A stretch of DNA of 64,000 nucleotides from contig JAPQWV010000002.1 of the NCBI GenBank assembly GCA_027422505.1, forward strand, positions 28,560,501 through 28,624,500, read 5' to 3'. Of the stretch, positions 1-11,500 are shown in pieces (the stretch's first letter is position 1; each line of letters begins with the position of its first letter). The notes under the pieces were generated by a model. The model was given only the letters and a program-made list of their open reading frames with translations. It was not told the origin of the DNA and did no database searches. The translations under genes were made by a program, and so were the position numbers. This stretch comes from Craterostigma plantagineum. Taxonomy: Eukaryota; Streptophyta; Magnoliopsida; Lamiales; Linderniaceae.

Positions 1-2
1 CC

Positions 3-716
3 CCTAAAGAAACGACCGACCACCACCACGAGCGTACCCGTCAGCTGGGCGGAGTCGTCCAAGAGTGGCACACAAACTTCACCGAGCTCATGGCCCAGCA
101 GAAAGAGTACGTGAAAACTCTCAACGCCTGGCTCAAGCTGAACCTCGTGCCCATCGACACGAACCTCAAGGAAAAGGTTTCGTCCCCGACCCGGCCCGCA
201 AACCCGCACATGCAAACCCTCCTCAGCGCGTGGCAGGACTACCTTGAGAGGATGCCCGACGAGCCAGCGAAAGCCAGCATCAATAATTTCGGGGCCATTG
301 TTAGGACCATATGGCAGTATCAAGAGGAAGAGTTGGAGTTTAGGAATAGGTGTGCCGATTCGAGGAAGGATTTGATAAGAAAGACTCGGGATTTTGAGAA
401 TTGGTACAATAAGTACGCGCAGAGGAGGGTGGGGACGGGATCGGATGAGGCGGGGACAGAGGACGGGCCCCACGACGATAGGGATGTTATTGCGGAGAAG
501 CAGATGGTGGTGGAGGCGGCGAAGCATAAGCTCGAGGAGGACGAGGATGCTTATCAGAGGCAGTGTGTTCAGGTCAGGGACAAGTCGTTGATCAGCTTGA
601 AGAGCCATTTGCCCGACCTCTTTCGGGCTCTGACGGTATTCTCGCAAGCTTGCTCGGATATGTACCATAATTTGAGGGCGATTGCGCATTCGGGGAGTAG
701 GAATCCGTATTTGTAA
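3..716 (+). CDS. DUF630/DUF632 (NRG2/REL2-like) protein, C-terminal part
   Basis: The frame is open from the window edge (codons from base 3) to a TAA at 714-716, so only the last 237 residues are present. The segment WHTNFTELMAQQKEYVKTLN, then LSAWQDYLERMP and EEELEFRNRCADSRK, is the hallmark C-terminal part of the plant DUF632 domain; an Arg/Glu-rich helical stretch follows and the protein ends in RNPYL. Family members with an N-terminal DUF630 act at the plasma membrane or nucleus, for example NRG2 in nitrate signalling and REL2 in leaf shape; which paralogue this is cannot be told from the C-terminus. No stop or frameshift is seen. The N-terminal exons lie outside the window. Confidence 0.88.
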   Translation, partial: PKETTDHHHERTRQLGGVVQEWHTNFTELMAQQKEYVKTLNAWLKLNLVPIDTNLKEKVSSPTRPANPHMQTLLSAWQDYLERMPDEPAKASINNFGAIVRTIWQYQEEELEFRNRCADSRKDLIRKTRDFENWYNKYAQRRVGTGSDEAGTEDGPHDDRDVIAEKQMVVEAAKHKLEEDEDAYQRQCVQVRDKSLISLKSHLPDLFRALTVFSQACSDMYHNLRAIAHSGSRNPYL

Positions 717-1384
717 TTGTAATGAGTGAGGTTCGAGAGGAAATGGCTATTTGTTCTTCATTTTTTTTGTTCTCTTTTTCGGACTTATTGTTGTAAGTGG
801 TTTACGATCTGTTGTAAAATTGGCCGTCTGAAAGATTGATTCGTCCCCGAGGAGATGACCTAGTGGATAGGTCTACGGGAGGTTTTATGTTCGATTTCAC
901 TGAGGAACATCCGGAATTACTTTCATAGGTGGTTGAATGGGATACTTTGGATTGTCAAAAACTGATTGCATCATATGTTCCCCTTTATTCTATAGGTTGG
1001 GAGCTGAGGAGATCTTGAGTTGAATTTAAGAGTACTTCCGCAAAGCGCTTCGCGCAAGTTCGTATCTTTTTGTCTGTTGCATAATAGCGTATCGCGGCAT
1101 GAGCTGTTCTTTTGGTATTCAAGTAAACTGTCGAGATAAAGACAATTGCCTAGTATCGATATTGCGGTTATTCTCGCAACCTCCTTGATGCTGGCGCACT
1201 ATTAAGGTAAAAAGCGTTAAATTACGAGCGCCTTTTGGCTCGCGGAACAATTTGCGCTATTGTTTGCCTTATTTAAAATATTTGAAAATTTGTCCTTAGT
1301 TTTTCGTCTCCGCCCAGCCAAAGGGCCGGCCGCCTAAAAAGCCTATCGATGAAAGGCGGAGCTCAGCCCGATGTTTACCCGACG
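717..1384. other. Intergenic DNA between the DUF632 gene and RAD16
   Basis: No coding frame is supported here. It should contain the 3' UTR of the DUF632 gene (T-rich stretch at about 755-790) and a possible SINE remnant (listed separately). The rest is unremarkable. Confidence 0.6.
846..1010 (+). repeat. Possible tRNA-derived SINE remnant
   Basis: A box A-like stretch (TGACCTAGTGGATAGGT, from about 856) is followed about 30 bp later by a box B-like GTTCGATTTC (about 889). This is the arrangement of RNA polymerase III promoters in plant SINEs. No clear 3' tail or target duplication was found, so this is only suggestive. Confidence 0.35.
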
Positions 1385-1639
1385 GGCTTGGCCCATTCTG
1401 ATGGCTCTACTTTGCCTTGGAATATTGGTCAAACCTTTTCCCGCCTATTTTTCGAGTAATAGTCTCGCTCTTATTTATTTCTGCTCTGATTCTGTTTTTA
1501 TTATATTTCTATTTCTCCATTTACGTATATAAGCGGAAACGTTCATCAAAAAAATTGCTCAGAATCATCACTCACTCTCACAATCGCCAACCGAGTTATT
1601 TCCCCCCAAGAACCCCTTTACAGATCGAGGAAACCCTAG
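1385..1639 (+). promoter_or_regulatory. Core promoter and 5' UTR of the RAD16-like gene
   Basis: A TATATAAG box lies at 1526-1533, about 107 bp before the chosen ATG at 1640. Upstream, CTTGGCCCATT at about 1388-1398 contains a TGGGCC (site II/TCP-type) element on the minus strand, common in promoters of proliferation and housekeeping genes. The assignment is by motif only. Confidence 0.5.
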
Positions 1640-2527
1640 ATGAAGAGCCGTCCGTCCTCGTCGAGAGGTTAGTAATTCTGTGTTCCCTTTGCATGTCTCT
1701 GATTCCCTTCCTTTTACCTTCGTCGATTTTACGTTTGTCCCCATTCCGTAATTTTTTTTTTGTTTATTCACGCGGAGATCGATGGGAACCAGGAAAGTCG
1801 AAGAGAAAATTCACGGATGTTTTGGACGAAGATGCCAGTTCGTCGGACCCTGAATACGTACCTAGTGATGAAGGTTTGTTTGTGGAAGGTGTTTATAATT
1901 TAATTGGTCTGTTTGTGGAAGGTGTTTATAACTTTAATTGGTTTGTTTGTGGAAGTTCACAAGGTGTTTATAAAAAATTTAATGTCCTAGCGAGCGTATC
2001 CATTTTTTTTTTGTAAAAAAATGGGTGCCATCAGAATTCTTTAAATGCGTTAAATCCTTCGAAGTTAAAGTCGTATCCCAGAGCAGATTATACTTTCTCC
2101 ACACCTTGGTTCTCTCGTGAGGAGCAGCAACTGACAGTGCTATTGATTTTCTATTATTTGGACATGTTTGATGGTGAAGCAGAGATCTCGCTTGAAACAA
2201 GTGATGATAAGGCAGAAGTGGTTATCGAGACACAAGAGAAGCCAAAGAAGGGTCCTACGAAGAAGGGTAAGAAACAAGATAAGCCTAAATTGATGTGGCA
2301 AGTACTGGAGGAAGAAACTATGAGTTGGGTTAGAGAAAATTCGGACAAATGTACTGACTTGATGGACCACAATGACAATGAGATGGCTCAAGAAACTCTC
2401 GAGCCTTCTGATGATTTGATAATTCCATTGCTGACGTACCAGAAAGAGTGGTTAGCTTGGGCATTGAAACAAGAAGAATCTTCTGTTAGGGGCTGCATCC
2501 TCGCTGATGAAATGGGGATGGGTAAAA
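1640..2527 (+). pseudogene. RAD16: RAD16 N-terminal exons to the Walker A motif
   Basis: Exon 1 (1640-1667) starts MKSRPSSSR and ends at GT in phase 1; exon 2 (1793-1873) reads on in frame with acidic DVLDEDASSSDPEYVPSDE, typical of the RAD16 N-terminus. Exon 3, with acceptor most likely at 2181-2182, gives a Lys-rich stretch, then LLTYQKEWLAWALKQEE and the ATPase motif I, CILADEMGMGK. The reading frame stops at the insertion point of element A, directly after the Walker A lysine codon and one base of the next codon (2527). TAAAA at 2523-2527 is the target duplication. Confidence 0.85.
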
Positions 2528-3802
2528 TGTTGTTTCTTCGGTTGCGTCTGGTCGGTGGCAGATAGTTTTGGCAATAGATAAACTTCGACGTTAGATAGTC
2601 GGAAGATGGAGTGTCTTCAACCGCAGGTGCAGTTCGTGAGTACCCAAATGATGACGAGGGCATATGTGATAACTATAGTACACAGCATGAAGAATAAATA
2701 TGCCTGGAGTTGATGAAGACTATCCATAACAGTAGACGTAGTCGAGGCGTGTGTTGGACACACTGTCCGTAAGACGAAATCGCCCCGATATTAAGTGCTT
2801 TCGGTTAGCAGCGATCGTCCCCAAGATACAACGACATTTTCTTAACTCATAATCGCAGCACAACAACTAGAGTTTTACGACGAATCGTACTCGAAACTGA
2901 ATTTTTTGCTTCGGGAAACTAGGGAGTATTAGAGTGAAATATGCAAATTCGTGGGTTGAAGTGAATGAATATTTCCATCTCAATGGGAGCCTATTTATAG
3001 ATTTTATGTCGCAGGGACCTCTCCGCAAATTCAAGAACTTGCTAGGCTGCTTCTGTAATTTTCTAGGGACTATATTGCAACATTTTGCATCTATTGGACT
3101 GTCGGTTTATTTACCGGCCCGCGACAGGCCCGATTCTCGGGCCGACAGCCCGAATCTTAGGCGTGTCCCACCGGCGGCGGCCCGATTCTCCGACCGACGG
3201 CCCGAGGCGGCCGCTCCGATGCGTCGTGCGAAGTGCAAAGTGCGCGCCTCAAAGCCCCATTGCGCACTTTGGCACGGCTCGGCCTCGGCCTCGGCCATGG
3301 GCACGGGCACGGGCACGGGCACGGGCTCCGGCTCGGTGCTCGTCGGTGCGAGTCGGTGCGAGGCACCGACTCGCACCCGGGCTATTATTTGGGCCAAACT
3401 CATACAAGTTTCTCAAGCCCACTTAAACCCACTTTAAGCCCACAAGCCCATTGATACACATGGCAAGCCCTTTTGATTAAACCACATGGATTTCTATATA
3501 TATAGTGGAGATTTTCTTAGTGTCTAACCAATGTGGGACACTTGATTTCTCACTTAAACACTACTAACCATTTTAATGGTTATTGGGCCAACTTCGAAAA
3601 TTAATTTCTCATTCACCCGATATCGGTTTTGAGCGTATTAATATTCGTTAGAATCCCCGTGAAACATAGATTCGTAATCTTTCAATGATTTCTCATTTCG
3701 ACATTCGATGGCTTTCCGATTTAATTAAAACCGAAACTGATTTTATTAATGGGTTAATACCCCTTTGGGCCCAAAGCCCACTTGGTTTAATAAAATCCAA
3801 CA
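2528..3802 (-). repeat. Element A 3' LTR (left copy)
   Basis: 1275 bp, matching 6054-7454 with many single-base differences. It carries a GC-rich part (about 3110-3380) with GGGCAC repeats at about 3298-3326 and lacks a block of about 170 bp present in the other copy at about 6737-6913. Confidence 0.9.
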
Positions 3803-4316
3803 ATCTCCCACATGAATGGAAATTAATGCAAATGCTATGCATGCTGACTCTTGCAAGAAAAACTCGACAACTCGTCACTGCATCGGGATAGGTAGCTTGT
3901 GGCTTTGAACCTTCCCTAGTGAAAACGCAATTGAATTTACTCGCTGTTCAGTGAACATGATGTCTTGAACTGACAGCTTTTGTGTAAATTAAGACAACAG
4001 CGTACACACGGTGACGAATCTTATTTTATTCGATTCTCACATTGTGTCCATTTCGGCCTTGGACCATATCTTGAATTCATAAGTGTTACTTTTGAAGCGG
4101 CCCCACTTCTCACTTATATAAGTGATTGACTATTAGGATTTTTAATCCTAGAGTATCCCGAAATACTCCACCATCAGTTATAGTCATCATTAAAAGCAAA
4201 ATTGCTTACCCTTTACCACACGTCTTCGGTTTATTACTTGGGCAGCTTATGAGAATGAGCTTCTTTTAAAAAAAAAATTCCAAGTAAGCTACTAAACTAC
4301 ACTCAGCTTAGTTGTC

Positions 4317-5990
4317 TCATTGAACCAAGTTTGTGGGATCTCCACTCAACATGGTTGAGTTACCACCGAGCTCGTTCTTGGGTGTGTGGTTTTTAAGCCC
4401 CATTCCCCTTACTGCGTTATAATGCTGATCTCTAGCAATACCTTTCGTCAAAGGATCTGCTATATTCTCTTTAGACTTTACATAGTCAATAGCAATTATT
4501 CCACTAGAGATCAGTTGTCATACGGTATTATGTCTTCGACGTATATGTCGAGACTTACTGTTATACATACTATTCTGTGCCCTACCAATTGCGGCCATAC
4601 TGTCGCAATGTATCATAATAGGCGGTACAGGCTTATTCCAAATAGGAATGTCCTCCAAAAAATTTCGAAGCCATTCTGCTTCTTCACCAGCTTTGTCTAA
4701 TGCAATAAACTCCGATTCCATCGTAGATCGAGCTATGCACGTTTGTTTTGAGGATTTCCAGGAGATTGCTCCACCACCGATGGTAAATACATAACCACTC
4801 GTGGATTTGGAGTCTTTGCTGTCAGATATCTAGTTAGCATCGCAGTATCCTTCAAGAATTGCTGGATACCTCGTATAGAGTATGCCATGATTAATAGTGT
4901 GCTTCAGATATCTCAGCACCCTTCTCAAGGCTATCCAATGATTACTCCCAGGATTACTCGTAAACCTGCTGAGTTTACTTATTGAATATGCTATATCAGG
5001 TCGAGTGCAGTTCGATAAATACATTAGACTGCCAATCACTCGAGCATATTCATGTTGTGATATGGGTTCTCCTCTGTTTTTAGCCAAATGTAGATTTATA
5101 TCTACAGGAGTCTTAGCCGGAGGATCATCGAAGGCATTAAATTTCTTTAACACGTTCTCAACATAATGAGATTGTGTCAACACAATTCCTTCGGACGCCT
5201 TAAAGACGTTTATCCCTAGTATTACTTTCGCCAAACCCATATCCTTCATATCGAAATGATTTTTCAACATACTTTTCGTGTTTACAATCATTTTTTGATT
5301 GCTTCCCGTAATTAACATGTCGTCTACATAAAGACAGACAATCACGAATTCATCTGGTGTACTCTTAATGTAAACACATTTGTCACACTCATTGATTTTG
5401 AATCCATTCGATAACATAGTCATATCGAATTTTTGGTGCCATTGTTTCGGTGCTTGTTTAAGCCCGTAAAACGACTTCACGAGTCGGCACACTTTATTTT
5501 CCTGTCCAGATATTACAAACCCTTCAGGCTGATCCATGTAGATTTCTTCTTCAAGGTCTCCATCTAGGAATGCCGTTTTTACATCCATTTGATGTACCTC
5601 GAGATCATGCAATGCTGCAATAGCAAATAGAACCCGTATTGACGTAATTCTCGTCACGGGCGAATATTTATCGAAGAAATCATATCCTTCCTTTTGGGAA
5701 TATCCCTTGGCTACTAAACGAGCCTTATATTTTTCAATTGATCCATCGGTTTTATATTTCCTTTTAAGGACCCACTTGCATCCTAAAGGTTTACACCCCT
5801 TAGGGAGATCTACTAACTCCCAAGTGTGATTCTGCATGATGGATTCAATTTCACTGTTTACAGCTTCTTTCCAGAACGGAGCTTCTGGAGTCGACAGAGC
5901 TTCTTGCACTGTCCTAGGTTCGTCGTCTAACATAAATGTTAGGAAATCAGGCCCAAATGAACTTGGCAGGACGTTCGGCGTGGCTGCTGG
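4317..5990 (-). pseudogene. Element A Copia pol remnant: reverse transcriptase and RNase H
   Basis: The frame enters from about 5990 without a start and runs to TGA at 4317-4319. It shows [20 protein letters not shown], the RT catalytic CLYVDDM, and RNase H motifs [19 protein letters not shown] and IHCDSMAAI. Two in-frame stops break it: TAG at 4830-4832 where the family has Trp after CDAN, and TGA at 4518-4520 where Arg is usual after RRRHNTV. Both are transitions of the kind produced by deamination of methylated cytosine. Not functional. Confidence 0.88.
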
Positions 5991-6053
5991 CAGGGATAGT
6001 TGGTGCGTTGGTTGCCATCGATCAGATCACGAACAAAAATTTCGTCTTACGAT

Positions 6054-7454
6054 TGTTGTTTCTTCGATTGCGTCTGGTCGGTGGCAGATAGCTTTGGCAA
6101 TAGATAAACTTCGACGTTAGATAGTCGGAAGATGAAGTGTCTTCAACCGCAGGTGCAGTTCGTGAGTACCCAGATGATGATGTGGGCATATGTGATAACT
6201 ATAGTACACAGCATGAAGAATAAATACGCCTGGAGTTGATGAAGACTATCCATAACAGTAGACGTAGTCGAGGCGTGTGTTGGACACACTGTCCGTAAGA
6301 CGAAATCGCCCCGATATTAAGTGCTTTCGGTTAGCAGCGATCGTCCCTAAGATACAACGACATTTTCTTAACTCATAATCGCAGCACAACGACTAGAGTT
6401 TTACGACGAATCGTACTCGAAACTGAATTTTTCTTGCTTCGGGAAACTAGGGAGTATTAGAGTGAAATATTCAAATTCGTGGGTTGAAGTGAATGAATAT
6501 TTCCATCTCAATGGGAGCCTATTTATAGATTTTGTCGCAGGGACCTCTCCGCAAATTCAAGAACTTGCTAGGCTGCTTCTGTAATTTTCCAGGGACTATA
6601 TTGCAACATTTTGCATCTATTGGACTGTCGGTTTATTTACCGGCCCGCGACAGGCCCGATTCTCGGGCTAACAGCCCGAATCTTAGGCGTGTCCCACCGG
6701 CGGCGGCCCGATTCTCCGACCGACGGCCCGAGGCGGCTACCGACGCCTCTAGTTGGGCCGGATTAGCCCAACAGCCCACTGCTTCCATTTGATCCAATGG
6801 ATCATACCTCTGGGCTGCCCAATCAGCTTCACCTCGACTGCCATGTCACCGGCTCCGTCGCCGTCGCCGCCCACCGGAGGAAAAGTTTAAATAAGCTCCT
6901 CAATTTAAACCTCCGATGCGTCGTGCGAAGTGCAAAGTGCGCGCCTCAAAGCGCCCATTGCGCACTTTGGCTCGGCCACGGCCACGGCCACGGTGCTCGG
7001 TGCTCGTCGGTGCGAGGCATCGACTCGCACCCGGGCTATTATTTGGGCCAAAACTCATACAAGTTTCTCAAGCCCACTTTAAGCCCACAAGCCCATTTAA
7101 GCCCATACACATGGCAAGCCTTTTTGATTAAACCCACATGGGTTTCTATATATATAGTGAAGATTTTCTTAGTGTCTAACCAATGTGGGACACTTGATAT
7201 CCCACTTAAACACTACTAACCATTTTAATGGTTATTGGGCCAACTTCGAAAATTAATTTCTTATTCACCCGATATCGGTTTTGAGCGTATTAATATTCGT
7301 TAGAATCCCCGTGAAACATAGATTCGTAATCTTTCAACGATTTCTCATTTCGACAATCGATGGCTTTCCGATTTAATTAAAATCGAAACTGATTTTATTA
7401 ATGGGTTAATACCCATTTGGGCCCAAAGCCCACTTGGTTTAATAAAATCCAACA
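6054..7454 (-). repeat. Element A 5' LTR (right copy)
   Basis: 1401 bp. It contains the extra block at about 6737-6913, rich in GGGCC and GCCGTCGCC, that is absent from the left LTR, and has fewer GGGCAC-type repeats. The two copies therefore differ by large indels as well as substitutions. Confidence 0.9.
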
Positions 7455-7459
7455 TAAAA

Positions 7460-7949
7460 CACTTCAGATAATAGCTCTCGTCCTACTTAAAAAGACAGAT
7501 GCAAGAAGTTAATTGGCTTGATATAGGCTTATCATCACTTAGTTCATTGGTGAAGCTGCCTGGAATTAAAGGTACACTTGTTATATGCCCGTTGGTAGCT
7601 GTAACGCAATGGGTGGGTGAGATAGAGCGCTTCACTTTAAAAGGCAGCACCAAGGTGCTCGTCTATCATGGTTCCAACCGGGAGAAAAATCGGTATAAAT
7701 TCTCGGATTACGATTTCGTCATTACGACATACTCTATTGTTGAGGCTGAGTATCGGAAACTCGTAATGCCTCCAAAAGACAAGTGCCTGTACTGTGAAAT
7801 TATTCTCTCCTAAGAAGTTATCAGTTCACTTGGCGAATAGCTGTGGACCCAATGCTGTTAAGACGGCTAATCAGTCAAAGTAGCTCAAGAAAGAATCGAA
7901 GTCCAAAAAGGCGCCTGTCTCTGAGGTAAGTGCAAGTCGTGTAGGCAAG
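7460..7949 (+). pseudogene. RAD16: RAD16 helicase lobe 1 segment between elements A and B
   Basis: The exon resumes with TLQIIALVLLKK, shifts frame at about 7490-7505, then reads VICPLVAVTQWVGEIERFT (motif Ia region), VLVYHGSNREKN and DFVITTYSIVEAEYRK. A second frame change lies at about 7800-7815 (a stop follows the cysteine-containing CLYCE), and an in-frame TAG at about 7894 falls in a Lys/Ser-rich linker starting GPNAVKTANQSK. The segment ends at GCAAG (7945-7949), the target duplication of element B. A GTAAGT at 7926 looks like a splice donor, but without B the next possible acceptor is 19 bp away, so I read this as exon. Confidence 0.8.
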
Positions 7950-8478
7950 TGTTACATCCTCAATTGAGGAAGATACAATGGAGAAGGAAAGGGTTTGTGG
8001 TTCGGACAAGAAGTGGTTAGGGCTTGGAAGTGGAGTTGGGGATTTGTCTGAATGGGGCACGACAAAAGCTAGATCGAAGAAGGTTAAAGGAAAAGAAGTG
8101 TGGTCTGGGCTTTCACGTGATGGGCTCGGCTGAAGAATGGTGAAGGGGGAATAATTGCAGTGTTGGGCTTACGGGCCTTTTCCTTAATTCAATCAAATGG
8201 GACTAAATACACCAATGAGCCCATATTAGCTTAATAGTATATAAGCTGTAATGGAACTGTCATTTTGGGATTATGAAAATGAAATTACCCTAATTCTCAT
8301 CTCATACTCTCTTGTCTTCTTCTCCTTTATTCTCATCTACTCTGATCGTCCTTCTTTCTCTTTTGTCATACAGTAAATCTTCCTAAGTACACAGAAAAAT
8401 TCCCAAAATTAGTTACTGTTACATCGGCAAGGTATTTATCACATAGGACATTCCCACAAACATATTAAAAACGTTACA
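7950..8478 (+). repeat. Element B 5' LTR
   Basis: 529 bp. A TATATAAG box at about 8238-8245 is the likely start-site element for transcription. Confidence 0.93.
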
Positions 8479-8479
8479 T

Positions 8480-8491
8480 TGGTATCAGAGC
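8480..8491 (+). other. Element B primer-binding site
   Basis: TGGTATCAGAGC, complementary to the 3' end of initiator Met tRNA, two bases after the 5' LTR. Confidence 0.9.
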
Positions 8492-8511
8492 ACTTGATCG
8501 ATCTTTTGGCC

Positions 8512-11500
8512 ATGGCTGAACATAACACACGATCTAAGGAGCTTTTGGAGGCGCAAAAGAAGATGGAGCTGGCGATAGCACGAACGGAGGAAGACTTTAA
8601 AGATGCGATGATGAAAAGGGAGGCTGCGGAGGATAAAATGTGGGACCAGTTCACCATCATGAGATCTGAGATGACAAATAAGATAGGGCGAGTTAGCGAG
8701 GGGCTATATGAGAAAATAGAAAAGTACAGTGTCGGGTTTAATGAGAAACTAGATGGAATTACTCAGGCCATTGAAGGGCTGCAGTTACAGCTACAGAGAG
8801 GGAGTGGTGGGTCTATCTTAGGGATGCCCCCAAGCCCCAATGTGTTTGTGTCACATATGCAGAACTCCCAGGGATTCCAAGACAACAGACAACAGATGGA
8901 AATGTCCCAAAATACCAACCGCACTACTAACACTTAGAACACCTCTATGAATGGCAACTCATCAATTCCTAGGGTCGATTTTCCCAGGTTTGATGGAACA
9001 AACCCCCGGGCATGGATGTTGAGGTGTGAGGGGTACTTCCAGTTGGTAACCAACCTCACAGACCATCAAAAGGTCACTATGGCAGCTATGCATCTTGAAG
9101 GAAGGGCTGCTTCTTGGTATCAGAACTTGGCCAGTAGGAAGGAGCAACTGAGTTGGGATAAGTTTTTGGGACTGATCTCAGCTAGGTTTGAAGAGTTGAA
9201 GGAAGCTAGGATCATTGGAGAGTTCAACAAGCTTAAGCAACATGGATCATATAATGACTATGTGGACAAGTTTGAAGAGCTTAAGGCTTGTATGCTTACT
9301 TTTAACAATAGGGAATACTCAGAGGAATACTTTGTAGCCAGCTTTATAAGTGGGCTGACAGAGGAGTTGCAGAATTTCCTCATGATGTTTGACACTAAGA
9401 CTCTTCAGGACACTATAAATCTGGGAAGGATGCAGCTTAACACTCTAGAAGCTATCTCAAGGAGGGCAAAGGGGCCCAGCAGGGTTCTTAGTATGCCCAA
9501 GAAGGTGGAGGCAGGATATGGCCAACCCAATATGAGGCAGGGAATCCTTAAACCCCCCACTAAGCTGCTCACCTCTGCTGAGATGGCTGCAAGGAGGGAG
9601 AAGGGCTTGTGCTACAATTGTGATGAGGTTTTTACTCCTGGGCACCGGTGTAAGAACAGGATGGCCTTCCTCATTATGACAGAGGAAGAGGAACTTTCCT
9701 TCATTCAAGAGGAGGAAAGGGAAGAGGAAGAACTTACTGAAGAGATATTGTGCTCAGCCACCACTTACATGGGGAAAACCGGACCCAACACCATGAAGGT
9801 AAGGGGTATTAGAGGGGGTCAGGAGCTGGTTATCTTGGTGGATTCAGGGAGTTCCCTCAGTTTCCTGAGGGCTAGTACTGCTAAGGAGCTGCGGTGTGCC
9901 CTAGAACCTGGGAAACCAATAGTGGTGAAGGTTGCTAATGGGCAGAAACTAAAGAGCACCCATCAGGTGCCAGACTTCAAGTGGAAAATGGGTGGGGTTG
10001 AGTTTTCTCACTCCTTGAGGATATTACAAAATGAGGGATGTGATATTATACTAGGAGGGGATTGGATGAGGGCTTGCACCCCAGTTAAATTTGATTATGA
10101 GTGCATGACTTTCACTCTCAGGCTAAATGGGAGGAAGGTTAAGATCCCAGCCTTGACCTCAGAGGTGAGGTGCAAGATGATTACAGGGCCAACCTTGGTC
10201 AAGCTAGCACAAGCACCATTGGAGCAAGAGGTGGAGGGTGCTTATATGGTGCTGCCCAGCCACAGTGATAGCAGCCCTTTGATAGAGCTACCAGAGGTGA
10301 CCAAATTGCTATCAGAATTCTCAGATGTGTTTGAGGACCCTAAGGGATTGCCCCCACTAAGGGGAGTGGAACATCAGATCATATTGAAACCTGATAGTGT
10401 GCCAAGGCAGACTGGTCCTTACAGGACTTGTCATGCCCATAAAACAGAGATTGAAAGGCTGGTTAAGGAGATGATGAATGATGGCATTATCCAGCATAGC
10501 AAGAGTTCTCATTCCTCACCGGTGATTTTAGTGAAGAAAAAAGATGGGACATGGAGGATGTGTGTGGATTATCGGTACCTCAATGGAATGACGGTCAAAC
10601 ATGACTATCCTATCCCAATTATTGATGATTTACTGGATGAATTGAAGGGGTCAAACTGGTTCACCAAAATTGACCTAAGGTCTGGTTACCACCAGATCCT
10701 TATGAGGCTGAAGATAGGCACCTTACTGCCTTTAAGACTCATCACGGTCACTATGAGTTCCTAGTTATGCCATTTGGCTTGTGTAATGCTCCCGCCACCT
10801 TCCAAGCACTCATGAATAAGGTATTCCAGGAGCAGATGAGAAGGTTTGTGCTGGTGTTTTTTGATGATATCTTGGTCTACAACCAGGATTTGGATGAGCA
10901 TTTGCTGCACCTCAGGGTGGTGTTGAAATTACTCAGGGAAAATGTCTTGTATGCTAAGAAGAGCAAGTGCCAGTTTGGACAAAGGAAGATTGAATACCTA
11001 TGGCATGTTATCTCGGCACAGGGAGTAGCCACTGACCCTAGTAAAGTGGCTTGTATGCTGGAATGGCCCACACCCACCAACATTAAGCAGCTCCGGGGAT
11101 TCTTAGGGCTAACTGGGTATTATAGGAGGTTTGTCAAAGGTTATGGCCAGCTTAGTAAACCTCTTACCAATCTGCTTAAAAAGAATAGCTTCAGCTGGAG
11201 TGAGGAAGCAGAAGGGGCTTTTAGGAAGCTGAAGGAAGCAATGGTCACCACACCTGTACTAACCATGCCTGATTTCTCCAAAGCCTTCACCATAGAAACC
11301 GATGCTAGTGGTCAAGGAGTGGGGGCTGTGCTTATGCAAGAGGGGCAACCCATTGCTTACATGAGTAAAGGGCTATCACAAAGAAATCAGTCTCTATCTA
11401 TCTATGAGAGGGAGTTCTTGGCTGTAGTAATGGCAGTCCAAAAATGGAGACATTACTTGGAGGGGCATAAGTTCATAATAAAGACTGACCAAGAGGCATT

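Larger units (their letters stand above)
2528..7454 (-). mobile_element. Element A: internally deleted Ty1/Copia retrotransposon in a RAD16 exon
   Basis: Both ends are TG..CA, flanked by the 5-bp duplication TAAAA (2523-2527 and 7455-7459). LTRs are 2528-3802 and 6054-7454. In element orientation the purine-rich GTGGGAGAT next to base 3803 is the polypurine tract before the 3' LTR. The internal region is only 2.25 kb and keeps the 3' part of pol (RT and RNase H); gag, protease and integrase are missing and no standard primer-binding site follows the 5' LTR. It is a deletion derivative that could only have moved in trans, or lost its 5' half after insertion. Confidence 0.9.

Noticed and set aside
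856..898. A tRNA gene
   Set aside because: Box A and box B-like motifs are present but no acceptor stem or anticodon arm can be folded by eye; a SINE remnant fits better.
1417..2016. A 199-codon frame upstream of RAD16 read as one protein
   Set aside because: It runs through the promoter, 5' UTR, intron 1 and exon 2 of RAD16; only the 1793-1873 part is coding.
3107..3437. Several overlapping open frames on both strands in GC-rich DNA
   Set aside because: They lie in the LTR of element A; openness comes from GGGCAC-type repeats and the other LTR copy does not keep the frames.
7926..7944. GTAAGT as a splice donor in the RAD16 exon
   Set aside because: With element B removed the next acceptor is 19 bp away, too short for a plant intron, and the RAD16-type linker continues across the junction apart from a frame slip.
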